Part shown: positions 34,804-43,187 of the stretch, in pieces
Layout: each line of letters begins with the position of its first letter
Numbering within the stretch: position 1 is the stretch's first letter
Assembly (NCBI GenBank): GCA_903918755.1
Contig: CAIXFN010000110.1
Location: 1 to 64,000 of the forward strand
Direction of reading: 5' to 3'
Source of the DNA: an uncultured Pedosphaera sp.
GTDB taxonomy: Bacteria; Verrucomicrobiota; Verrucomicrobiia; Limisphaerales; Pedosphaeraceae
Length of the DNA stretch: 64,000 nt
Position numbers and translations under genes: made by a program
The notes under the pieces: model-generated
The model's input: only the letters and a program-made list of their open reading frames with translations
Told to the model about the DNA's origin: nothing
The model's database searches: none

Positions 34804-35118
34804 AGCGTTTCCTTTTTTTACGATTCCGCCGACCTTTGGCAACAGGTTTGAAGTAAAAACAACAAAAATTTGATTGCCAACGAAACTACCCAATGAAGCG
34901 GTGGCAAGCAAGCAACTTTTTGACTCATCTGCGAATTCGGCTTATTCCCTCCGCTAATGCTCCCGGGGCAAATTCCACCCAACGGAGTCGCGAAGGATGG
35001 TGTCGTTGTCCGGGCGACGGGCCGATTTGTGGAAAAAAATCGGCAAGTTGGGATTGGCGACTTGCCGCCACTTCTCCCAGTCCAGGAAATCGGCGGGTTT
35101 ACCAGCCTGGTTTGGCCC
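34804..35118. other. Non-coding gap between LamG genes 3 and 2
   Basis: Contains the upstream region of LamG gene 2 (conserved blocks at 34890-34957). The remainder up to the terminator of gene 3 holds small inverted repeats (ggcaagt/acttgcc near 35043-35070) and no supported gene. Confidence 0.55.
34890..34957 (-). promoter_or_regulatory. Conserved upstream block of LamG gene 2
   Basis: The plus-strand words ccaatgaa (34890), gcaagcaac (34908) and cctccgctaa (34948) recur upstream of LamG gene 3 at 40425, 40443 and 40481. Spacing is 18 bp in both for the first pair and 40 versus 38 bp for the second. The block lies 87-154 bp before the ATG, so it probably contains the promoter or an operator; no factor is known. 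Confidence 0.45.
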
Positions 35119-35160
35119 AAAAAAAGCCAGCAAGCGGCGCTACTCAAACCGCCTGCTGGC
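35119..35160 (-). terminator. Rho-independent terminator of LamG gene 3
   Basis: 12-bp stem (gccagcaagcgg with ccgcctgctggc, one G-U pair in RNA) at 35126-35160, with seven T following on the minus strand (35119-35125). It is 47 bp after the stop of the 1713-residue gene. Confidence 0.88.
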
Positions 35161-35206
35161 AACAGCCCACGGCAGGAAGGCACCGATGGCCCCCCTGCCG
35201 CAACAA

Positions 35207-38200
35207 TCAAGGATGATAGAGCCGGTAGTACCGCTGCGCGCCGGGAGCCACGGCCAGGGTGACCGATTGATCCGAGCCGTTGGTGACGGGCGTGGCCGCC
35301 ACGGTGGTCCAGGTGCCGGAACCCAGGTCCGTGCTGCTTTGGACCGTATAACCGAGCGCGTTCACCGGCCAGGTCAACACCAGGCCCCCGGACAAGGCGG
35401 TTGCCCGCAACGTCGGCGCGGTCAACGTGCCCACGATGATGGCCCCATTTAGATACGTCGTGGACAAGGCGATCGCGTTGGCGTCGGTGACCTGACTTAC
35501 CGTCGGACGATTGGTGAACAAAAGGTTGGTGCTGTTCGAGGCGTTGGGCAACACCGTGAAGTTCAGGCGCGCCACTTCGTAAATGCCGGGGCTGAATACT
35601 GATCCGGGCGGCAGGCTCAGCAGCACGGCCACCACGCCATTGGTGGCGGTGTGGTTAGTATTGACAATCAGATTGGCGCCCACGTCCCCACTGCCCAGGG
35701 TCACCCCCGAGAGCTGCACCTGCGCGGGATCCGATTGCAGGCTGAAACCAATGCCGTTTTCATTGCCCAGCGCGGTCAATTGCACGGATACCTGGCAATT
35801 CTGGGACGGAAACGCCGCGGCACTCACCACTTTCAAAATGCGACCGGAATCGGCCGGGCCGAAATCCAGTCCGACCGGTTGCTTGAACGACATCGGGCCA
35901 TTCACATCCACCGTGGGACCGCCGGCGACCGTCAAGGGATCCAGTCCCGCCGCGTACCGACCGGCTTGCACCCAGTCCGCGACCGTCAACTGCCCATCGC
36001 CGTAAGTCCCACGCGGCGCACAATCGACGCGTTGGAATTCGCTGGCGTTCGTAATTGTATCCAAGCCGGCGACAAAGCGGCCCACCTGCACCCAGTCGAT
36101 AATGGTCACAACCGAATCACCGTTGGGCAGCGGTGCCACATCGCCTTCATACCCCAAGAAGGGTATCGTGACGGTGCCGGAAGCGAAAGCCGAGGCCAAC
36201 TTGTTCGCCAGCGGATCGGAAACCTGGCGCGCCGTCGGGACATCACCAAACGTGATGGGAGTAACGACGGGATTGGTGCCAGAATTGACAAAGAAGCTGA
36301 CCTCCGCCACCTCCTGGGTGCCGGCCGAAAAGGTGCCACCACCCGCCAACGCCAGCGCAATGCCAAGCCGGCCCGCCGCAGCGGAATTAGTGTTAAAAAT
36401 GGCCGTTGCATTCGTCGCACCCGTCCCCGGGGCAACGGCGGCAAACGTCAATAACGAGGCGTCAAAGTTAACTGAGTACCCCAGGGCATTCTCGGTCCCC
36501 AGCGAACGAAGCGTTATGGGCACCACGACGATCGCGGAAGTCGCCGTCACGCTACCGGCCTGCACCAGCGAAGGCGGCGGTAAGACTGTGAGCACGGCAT
36601 TACTACTGGCAACCATGCCGCTTAGATTCGTGACGATCACCGAATAATTCCCGGCATCCGCACCGGTGACATTGGTCAGGCTCAGGGAAGCATTGGTCGC
36701 GCCGCTGAGGTTGCCCCCGTTCAACTGCCATTGATAAGCCAGCGGCGGAGGACCGGCGGCCCCCACCACAAAACTGACATTCGTCCAGGAGGGCACAATC
36801 TGGCTTTGCGGTTGCATCAGGATCGAAGGCGGAACCTGCGGCAAACACTTGCCCTGGTTTCCGGCCAGATAAATACTGCTGATCTCATCGAAAGACAGGG
36901 CGCGATTGTAAATCGAAACCTCATCTTCCTCGCCATTGAGAAAGAACCGTCCTTCGGCCGCGCCGAGGGTCATCGGTACCCCAGGAGTCGGAATACTTTC
37001 ACTGGTGTAGAGCGAAGAACTCACGGCCCCATCCGCATAGAGAGTAAAGGCGCTGCCGCTGCGGGTGACCGCCACGTGATGCCATTGGTTGAGCGAAGGG
37101 TTAAAGGCACCGAAGCCAAGGGCCAGCGGTCCGGTGGCGGGCCCATTCACATGCATTTGCAGAATGCCGCCATTGAGCCAGAATATCCACTTGTTGGCGT
37201 TCTCCGTTCCTGAATCGTCGGCCAAAAAAGCGACATTTCCACTTGATTTTAGATTCACCCAAAGTTCAATGGTGAAATCATTCGTGCCAAATCCCCAAGC
37301 TGGGCTCGGCGCAGCTTGGGCGTACTGATTTACGCCATTGAAACTAAAGGCCTGGCCTGTTTCACCGGAACCGTAACTGGCACCGTTCACCAACGTAAGC
37401 GTGTTGGTACCGGCCAGATCTCCGGTATTTCCTTCCGCCGTCCACCACGACACCAAGCCATTGGTGATCGAAGCACACGTAGGCGGATTGACCGTCAAGA
37501 TGGCCACGGAACTGGTCGTGGTGCCATACGGATTGCTAACCAGGATGGTATAGTTGCCGGAGTTGGTTAACTGAACGTGGGGCAAAGTCAACGTGGAGTT
37601 CGTCGCCCCCGTCAAAGGGTTGCCATTAAATTGCCACTGATAACCCAACGGTGCCACCCCGGAGGCGACAGCGGCCAGACTGGTCGAGGCGTTCTCGGTC
37701 ACGCTCTTGCTCGTTGGCTGGCCTACAACAGTGGGGCTCGCGGGAGTCACGCAACGTCCGAGAGCAGCCGCGTTGTAAATGCCGGCGATATCAGCCGCGC
37801 TCAGGGCCTGATTGTAGAGGGCGATTTCATCCACCGCGCCATTAAAGTAGTAAGGCGAATGATTATATCCAGGCATGGTGTTAATCGCGCGGCCAAACAC
37901 CAGAGGCGTGGCCGGGGTCGGCATGGCAACCGAATTTGAGACCGTCGAAAGCAAGACCCCGTCGCCATAAAATGAAAAAACTGTTCCATTCCGCGTCACG
38001 GCGACATGATGCCATTGGTTCAGAGCTGGGGAATAAGCCCCGGAGCGCAGAGAAACGGCTGCACCGGAGGGATTCGCCACAAACATTTCCAAGGCCCCAA
38101 AGTTCCATGAGAATGCCCATTGATTGTATTGCGCGCCACCCGCATCGTTCGCCACCAAAGGCTGCCCCCCTCCGGCGACGGGCCGCATCCAAAGTTCAAT

Positions 38201-40348
38201 GGTGAAGTCATTGCCGCCACTCCCCAACGCCAGCGCTGGGTTATAGGGCACCATCACGTATTGGTTCGTATTCGCATTCAGGTTAAATGCCTGGCCAACT
38301 TCCCCGCCAACGAAACCCACCCCATTTACTACAGCGCCGTGGTTGGTGCCAAAGGAATCCTGCGCGGTTCCCTCCCCGGCCCACCAACCGAGCAACCCGT
38401 TGGTCAAACTGGCACAAGTGCGGGCGTTGACCGTGAGGGTGGCCACCGCAGTGGTAACCATGCCATAAGCATTTGATACCACCAGCGTATAGGCCCCCGA
38501 ATCCGTGAGTTGGGCATTGGTCAGCGAGAGGGAGGAAGCGGTGGCGGCTGGCAAATTGGTGCCGTTCAGTTCCCATTGGTACACCACAGGCGCGCTGGCA
38601 GATATCAAGGCACTCAAGGTAACAGCATTCCCGACAAATACGTTCTGGCTTTGGGGTTGGGCGATCACCACGGGCGAAACCGCCCCGGTGCATTTGCCCA
38701 AACGTTCCGCCAGATAAATGAGGCTAATTTCATTATCCGTCAACGCGCGGTTGTAGATAGTGATTTCATCCTCCGCCCCGTTGAGAAAATACGCGCCTTC
38801 CGCGGAGCCGAACGTCAACGGCGCCCCGGCATCCGGAATCACCACGCTGCTGGTCACTCTCGAAATGGGCACTCCGTCCGCATAAAGGGTAAAATTGTTG
38901 CCACTGCGGGTAATGGCCAGATGATGCCACTGGTTCAGACTGGGGCTGTAGGGTGCGGAACCCACGTACGTCGGCCCGCCGCCAGCGTTAAACACGTGCA
39001 ATTCCAAAGCCCCATTGTCGAGCCAGAAAATCCATTTGTTGTTGCCGTAAGCTCCGGCATCACAAGCCAGAAATGCCTGGCTGGCGCTGGAGGAATTGAG
39101 TTTGACCCATAATTCAATGGAAAAGTCCGCCGTTCCAAAGGCCCATCCGGGGCTGCTCGGAACCTGCGCATATTGATTGGCCCCGTTGAAACCAAAGGCC
39201 AGCCCCACTTCCCCGGCCACATAACCGGCCCCATTGAGCAGCGTGGCATTTTTGCCGCCGATGGAATCCGCGCCATTGCCTTCGCCGGCCCACCAACCCA
39301 GCAACCCGTTGCTCAAACTCGCGCAAGCGCGGGCATTGACCGTGAGGGTCGCCACGGCGCTGGTCACCATCCCATAAGCATTGGACACCACCAGCGCATA
39401 GGCGCCGGAATTCGAGACTTGGGGATTGGCGAACACGAGGGTGGACGAGGTGGCGGTTGGCAGATTAGTACCATTCCACACCCATTGATACGACAATGGC
39501 GCGCTGCCCGAGACAAGGGTACTTAAAGTAACGGGAGTGCCCGCATAAACCGTCTGGCTCTGCGGTTGCGTGAGCACCACGGGGGGGACCGGTCCGCTAC
39601 ATTTGCCCAAACCGCCGGCCAAATAAATGGATTTGATTTCCGTGTCGCTGAGCGCGCGATTGTAGATGGCGATTTCATCCTCCGCCCCATTCAGAAAATA
39701 CGCGCCCTCGGCGGAACCGAACGTCAGCGGCACACCGGCATCGGGAATCACCACGCTGCTGGTCATTCTCGAAACTACCACCCCGTCCGCATAAAGGGTG
39801 AAATTGTTGCCACTGCGGGTGATGGCCAGGTGATGCCACTGGTTCAGGCTGGGGCTGTAAGGCACCGAACCCAGGAAAGTGGGCGCGCCACCAGCGATAT
39901 ACACGTGCATTTCCAAAGCTCCGTTGTCGAGCCAGAAAATCCATTTGTTGTTCCCGTAAGGTCCCGCATCACAAGCCAGAAATGCCTGAGAGGCCGCGGA
40001 GGAATTTAATTTGACCCACAACTCAATCGAAAAGTCCGCCGAGCCAAAGGCCCATTTGGAACTACTCGGAACCTGGGCATATTGATTGCTCCCATTGAAG
40101 GCGAAGGCCGCTCCCACTTCCCCGGCGCCGTAACCGGCACCGTTCAGCAAGGTGGCGTTAAGCCCACCGATGGAATCAAGGCCGTTGCCTTCCCCGGACC
40201 ACGAGGCAATCAACCCGGTGGGCGTGGGTGCGCAGGACTGGGCCAAGGTGGTGCGATCTGACAACCCGAAGGCCAACGAGGCGAAAGCGAGCATTTTGGC
40301 AAGTGAAGCAAATGCAACCTTGGATTGATTATTGCCGAACATTTTCAT
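35207..40348 (-). CDS. Secreted LamG/Ig/cohesin-dockerin protein 3 (largest)
   Basis: A 1713-residue secreted protein; ATG at 40348 preceded by aaaggaa. Signal peptide: SKVAFASLAKMLAFASLAF, then LAQ. It carries four LamG/Ig pairs: LamG about 40-246, 345-553, 643-865 and 957-1168, each followed by an Ig-like domain of about 88 residues. Then come cohesin-like 1 (1264-1395), the dockerin-like pair (1401-1475; PNGDSVVTIIDWVQVGRFVA and YGDGQLTVADWVQAGRYAAG), cohesin-like 2 (1490-1630) and the RYYRLYHP C-terminal domain. LamG units 1 and 2 are so alike in protein and DNA that one is a recent duplicate of the other; this makes the protein one unit longer than paralogue 2. The first EF-hand-like loop has Ser in place of Gly (NGDS). 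Confidence 0.9.
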   Translation of the reverse strand: MKMFGNNQSKVAFASLAKMLAFASLAFGLSDRTTLAQSCAPTPTGLIASWSGEGNGLDSIGGLNATLLNGAGYGAGEVGAAFAFNGSNQYAQVPSSSKWAFGSADFSIELWVKLNSSAASQAFLACDAGPYGNNKWIFWLDNGALEMHVYIAGGAPTFLGSVPYSPSLNQWHHLAITRSGNNFTLYADGVVVSRMTSSVVIPDAGVPLTFGSAEGAYFLNGAEDEIAIYNRALSDTEIKSIYLAGGLGKCSGPVPPVVLTQPQSQTVYAGTPVTLSTLVSGSAPLSYQWVWNGTNLPTATSSTLVFANPQVSNSGAYALVVSNAYGMVTSAVATLTVNARACASLSNGLLGWWAGEGNGADSIGGKNATLLNGAGYVAGEVGLAFGFNGANQYAQVPSSPGWAFGTADFSIELWVKLNSSSASQAFLACDAGAYGNNKWIFWLDNGALELHVFNAGGGPTYVGSAPYSPSLNQWHHLAITRSGNNFTLYADGVPISRVTSSVVIPDAGAPLTFGSAEGAYFLNGAEDEITIYNRALTDNEISLIYLAERLGKCTGAVSPVVIAQPQSQNVFVGNAVTLSALISASAPVVYQWELNGTNLPAATASSLSLTNAQLTDSGAYTLVVSNAYGMVTTAVATLTVNARTCASLTNGLLGWWAGEGTAQDSFGTNHGAVVNGVGFVGGEVGQAFNLNANTNQYVMVPYNPALALGSGGNDFTIELWMRPVAGGGQPLVANDAGGAQYNQWAFSWNFGALEMFVANPSGAAVSLRSGAYSPALNQWHHVAVTRNGTVFSFYGDGVLLSTVSNSVAMPTPATPLVFGRAINTMPGYNHSPYYFNGAVDEIALYNQALSAADIAGIYNAAALGRCVTPASPTVVGQPTSKSVTENASTSLAAVASGVAPLGYQWQFNGNPLTGATNSTLTLPHVQLTNSGNYTILVSNPYGTTTSSVAILTVNPPTCASITNGLVSWWTAEGNTGDLAGTNTLTLVNGASYGSGETGQAFSFNGVNQYAQAAPSPAWGFGTNDFTIELWVNLKSSGNVAFLADDSGTENANKWIFWLNGGILQMHVNGPATGPLALGFGAFNPSLNQWHHVAVTRSGSAFTLYADGAVSSSLYTSESIPTPGVPMTLGAAEGRFFLNGEEDEVSIYNRALSFDEISSIYLAGNQGKCLPQVPPSILMQPQSQIVPSWTNVSFVVGAAGPPPLAYQWQLNGGNLSGATNASLSLTNVTGADAGNYSVIVTNLSGMVASSNAVLTVLPPPSLVQAGSVTATSAIVVVPITLRSLGTENALGYSVNFDASLLTFAAVAPGTGATNATAIFNTNSAAAGRLGIALALAGGGTFSAGTQEVAEVSFFVNSGTNPVVTPITFGDVPTARQVSDPLANKLASAFASGTVTIPFLGYEGDVAPLPNGDSVVTIIDWVQVGRFVAGLDTITNASEFQRVDCAPRGTYGDGQLTVADWVQAGRYAAGLDPLTVAGGPTVDVNGPMSFKQPVGLDFGPADSGRILKVVSAAAFPSQNCQVSVQLTALGNENGIGFSLQSDPAQVQLSGVTLGSGDVGANLIVNTNHTATNGVVAVLLSLPPGSVFSPGIYEVARLNFTVLPNASNSTNLLFTNRPTVSQVTDANAIALSTTYLNGAIIVGTLTAPTLRATALSGGLVLTWPVNALGYTVQSSTDLGSGTWTTVAATPVTNGSDQSVTLAVAPGAQRYYRLYHP

Positions 40349-40859
40349 AGCGATTCCTTTTACAACTCCGCCCGCCTTGATGAATAAGTTTCGAGCGATA
40401 AACCTGTATTTAACCCCAATTTAACCAATGAATTTCTCTGAAGCAAGCAACAAATGCACTTCAATCTTTTTTTACTGGAACCTCCGCTAAGCATTATGGC
40501 ACAATCACTTCCACGCGAATCCGAGCGGATGCGGGGACGCACGGGGCGGGGCGTCGACAAATCCTCTAGCAATCCGCAGCCCAATTTGTTCGTCGCGGCG
40601 AACCAGGCTAGTGCGATCGGAATCCATTGGCGCGCCAGCGAGGGGATCTGATGAACAAATAATCGATGAATCCGGGGTGTAGAATTCTGCTCCCGGGAGC
40701 GTGGTTAAATTTGGCTGAGTAGGGGTTGGGGCTGGTGGCACTCGCCGTCCTGCCAAGCGCACTGCATGGATTCTGACAAAGGTTGTCGGTACATGAAAAG
40801 CTTCATCGCCGCCGATATCGGCGGCCTCATGAATTGGGTTTCACGAGCTGATGCAAATC
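40349..40859. other. Non-coding gap upstream of LamG gene 3
   Basis: 40395-40490 holds the conserved upstream elements of the LamG genes. Beyond that, up to 40859, no gene is supported; a perfect palindrome (gccgccgatatcggcggc near 40809-40826) could form a hairpin after the small minus-strand gene that ends at 40860. Confidence 0.55.
40395..40490 (-). promoter_or_regulatory. Conserved upstream block of LamG gene 3
   Basis: Contains gcgataaacctgtatt (40395-40410) and aaccaatgaatt (40423-40434), shared with the region before LamG gene 1. It also contains ccaatgaa, gcaagcaac and cctccgctaa, shared with the region before LamG gene 2. It lies 47-142 bp before the ATG and is the likely promoter region. 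Confidence 0.45.
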
Positions 40860-41243
40860 CTAATACGGATGCACGTGGTCAGTTCCGGTCCAAACAACTG
40901 AATTTGAACGTCCGATGGTCGCCGTGATGTCTCCCCGGTAACTGGGCTCCAGGTAAACGTCCGCACTGGCCAGATTGGTTTTGCCGGTCGCATCCAGAAA
41001 GGAGATGGCCAGATCGGAGTCGCCTTCCGGTTTGACATGTAACGTGACGGATTTTCCGGGGGTAAGTCTCCCCACGATGGGGCTTTTTCCGCGGATGATC
41101 ACGGTGAGCGCAGTGATGGGAGTGGCGGTGGCATTTCTAATTCTCAATGATACCCCGGGTTCAGCAATGAAGCGATGCCAGAAGGCAAATCCCAGGACAG
41201 CCAAGACCGCCAAGTTGAATAGAACGAAAAGTTTTCGCGACAT
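40860..41243 (-). CDS. Small membrane-anchored or exported protein
   Basis: A 127-residue protein. The N-terminus is a typical signal peptide or anchor (MSRKLFVLFNLAVLAVLGFA). The rest looks like a small beta-rich domain (VSLRIRNATATPITALTVII, LTPGKSVTLHVKPEGDSDLA) ending in DHVHPY. Such sequences resemble small immunoglobulin-like extracytoplasmic domains, but I do not recognise a family. No clear ribosome site is seen before the ATG at 41243. It stands alone, with a possible hairpin downstream at 40809-40826. Confidence 0.65.
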   Translation of the reverse strand: MSRKLFVLFNLAVLAVLGFAFWHRFIAEPGVSLRIRNATATPITALTVIIRGKSPIVGRLTPGKSVTLHVKPEGDSDLAISFLDATGKTNLASADVYLEPSYRGDITATIGRSNSVVWTGTDHVHPY

Positions 41244-41762
41244 TGCAGCAGTGATTTACGAAATAATGGGCAGCGATTTGCGGTGAAGGATACCAGGATA
41301 TCGGTAAAAGGCAAACGCCCGGGGCCGACTTGTCGAATGCCTTATGCAGGGGTTGGTGCGGGCAGGCTTGCGGATGCGAGATTAGACAGGAGGGACAGGA
41401 TTTTCAGGATGGCAGGTGGGGTGCCGCGCCGCTGGGGCTTGGTACTACTAAAGAAGGTGGCGGGCTATAAACATGGCGCGCCTATGGCGCTTTTGACGAC
41501 ATTCCAGGTCTGCCGACTAGTTTTTCGCGTTACGGATGGTTCGGCGGTTGGCAGGAATGAGAAAGGAGGAATCCGAATGCCGCTTCAGCTTCGCGCGCTT
41601 CGCGATCTTCTCTTCAAAAATCCCACAATTCCTTTATTCAGCCCGCCGACGTGCCTTTGTGGTTTTTACCGCGAAGGGCGCGATGGAACGCAAAGGGCGC
41701 GGCGGATGCGCCGACCGCGTCAACGCGGAACTCCAAGCCGGGGACTCCTAACCTGGGAGGAG
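41244..41762. other. Non-coding gap
   Basis: No supported gene. It includes simple phrases such as gggacaggattttcaggatg and gcgcgcctatggcgc. At about 41711-41738 (gccgaccgcgtcaacgcgga then actccaag) it has a diverged copy of the palindromic repeat seen at 43008 and 43139, with a different stem sequence. Confidence 0.5.
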
Positions 41763-42779
41763 CTACGGAGTCGGGAGGTTCACCAGAGCGGTTTGGTCCA
41801 GAAACGGTTGCGCATCGAGGAAGTTTGCGAGGTTGGTGGTGGTGACGCGCGCGATTTCCCGCAGGGCTTCCTCGGTCAGAAACGCCTGATGGGCGGTGAT
41901 GAGCACGTTGGGAAAGGTGAGGAGGCGCGACAGTTCATCGTCCAGGAGGATTTCATCGGAATGATCCTCGAAAAAGATACCCTCCTCTTCCTCGTAAACA
42001 TCCAGCGCCACCCCGCCGACCTGGCCATTTTTCAGGGCGTCAATCAGGGCGGCGGTGTCCACGAGTTTTCCCCGGCTGGTATTGAGCAGGTAGGCGCCCG
42101 GTTTCATGCGGGCAAAGTTTTCCGCGTTGAGCAGGTAACGTGATTCGGGCGTGAGGGGCAGATGGAGCGACACGATGTGACTGCGCCCCAGCAGCGTCGG
42201 CAGATCGACGTATTCCACTCCGCGAGCGGCCGCCCACTCCGGAGCGGGGAACGGATCGTAGGCAAGCACCTGGGTCCCAAAGCCCTGGAAGATTTGGGCC
42301 ACGATCTTACCGATTTTGCCAGTGCCGATGATCCCGACGGTTTTGCCAAACAGGTCAAAGCCCACAAGTCCGCTGAGGGAAAAATTATGTTCCCGCACCC
42401 GATTGTAAGCGCGGTGGATTTTGCGATTGAGCGCCAGCAAGAGCGCGAAAGTATGCTCAGCCACGGCGTGCGGCGAATAAGCGGGCACGCGGATGACGGC
42501 CAGGCCCAATTTTCGCGCCGCGACGAGATCCACGTTGTTGAATCCCGCGCAACGGAGCGCCACGAGCCGGACGCCGGCCTGCTGGATCTGCGCCAGGCAC
42601 GCGGCATCCAGCCGGTCATTCACAAAGACGCACACCGCGCGCGCGGCCCCGACCGTGGCCACGGTTTCACTGCTGAGCCGGAATTCATGGAACTGCAGTT
42701 TCAGCCGGCTGGCGGCAGGGGCGGCTTCAAAATACTGCCGGTCGTAGGGTTTGGTGTCGTAAAAGGCGATGGTGCTCAT
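41763..42779 (-). CDS. D-2-hydroxyacid dehydrogenase (D-lactate dehydrogenase-like)
   Basis: A 338-residue NAD-dependent dehydrogenase. The ATG at 42779 is chosen because STIAFYDTKPYD is the usual N-terminus of the LdhA branch; an in-frame ATG at 42836 adds 19 unrelated residues. Visible are LVALRCAGFNNVDL with the substrate-binding Arg region, YSPHAVAEHTFALLL, the Rossmann motif GKTVGIIGTGKIGKI, LPLTPESRYLLN, the catalytic Arg in LLNTSRGKLVDT, Glu in DVYEEEEGIF and the late His in NVLITAHQAF. It probably reduces pyruvate to D-lactate or a similar oxoacid. It could serve fermentation, together with the PFOR encoded about 14 kb away. Confidence 0.92.
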   Translation of the reverse strand: MSTIAFYDTKPYDRQYFEAAPAASRLKLQFHEFRLSSETVATVGAARAVCVFVNDRLDAACLAQIQQAGVRLVALRCAGFNNVDLVAARKLGLAVIRVPAYSPHAVAEHTFALLLALNRKIHRAYNRVREHNFSLSGLVGFDLFGKTVGIIGTGKIGKIVAQIFQGFGTQVLAYDPFPAPEWAAARGVEYVDLPTLLGRSHIVSLHLPLTPESRYLLNAENFARMKPGAYLLNTSRGKLVDTAALIDALKNGQVGGVALDVYEEEEGIFFEDHSDEILLDDELSRLLTFPNVLITAHQAFLTEEALREIARVTTTNLANFLDAQPFLDQTALVNLPTP

Positions 42780-43007
42780 AGTTTGACGGACCGAACGGCA
42801 ACCGCCGGCGCGGAATGGGTGAACTTCAGCCCGCAAGCCCAGCGAAGTGGCCCCGGCGGAACAAGAGAAGGGTAGTTTGATTCTGCCGGGTGGGCAAGTT
42901 TATGTGGAGCACCGCCCCAGCGCCGCTGAATGCAGGAGTGGCCGCCAAATCGGAGTCCGATTGGCCGCAGGCTCGAATCTTGCCAACGCTCCCGTCGGCC
43001 CACATCC

Positions 43008-43040
43008 GACCGCCTGAAGGCGGAACTCCCAGCCTGACGC
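43008..43040. repeat. Palindromic repeat, copy 1
   Basis: Core accgcctgaaggcggaact with the palindrome ccgcctgaaggcgg, followed by ccNagcctgacgc. Repeated at 43139-43171; the core also appears inverted at 43063-43078 (tccgccttcaggcgg). Confidence 0.8.
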
Positions 43041-43138
43041 GGCTCCCTCCCGGGTTCGTAGATCCGCCTTCAGGCGGTTGCCGCGTCCTATTCGCCAGAA
43101 AGCTGTCAGCCGGCCCACGATTCCGGCGTCCCACACCC

Positions 43139-43171
43139 GACCGCCTGAAGGCGGAACTCCAAGCCTGACGC
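43139..43171. repeat. Palindromic repeat, copy 2
   Basis: Same 33-bp unit as 43008-43040 with one substitution, directly downstream of LamG gene 4 in its direction of transcription. The 14-bp palindrome can form a hairpin in RNA of either strand but has no T-run. Confidence 0.8.
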
Positions 43172-43187
43172 ATTCCCGCCTTAACCA

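Larger units (their letters stand above)
42780..43187. other. Non-coding gap with palindromic repeats
   Basis: No gene. It carries two direct copies and one inverted part-copy of a palindromic repeat (gaccgcctgaaggcgg core), described separately. The minus-strand LamG gene 4 ends at 43188, so these stem-loops lie just past its stop codon. Confidence 0.6.

Noticed and set aside
41283-42143. 286-codon plus-strand open frame over the dehydrogenase 3' end
   Set aside because: The second half is antisense to the dehydrogenase and the first half crosses decayed repeat DNA; no protein features.
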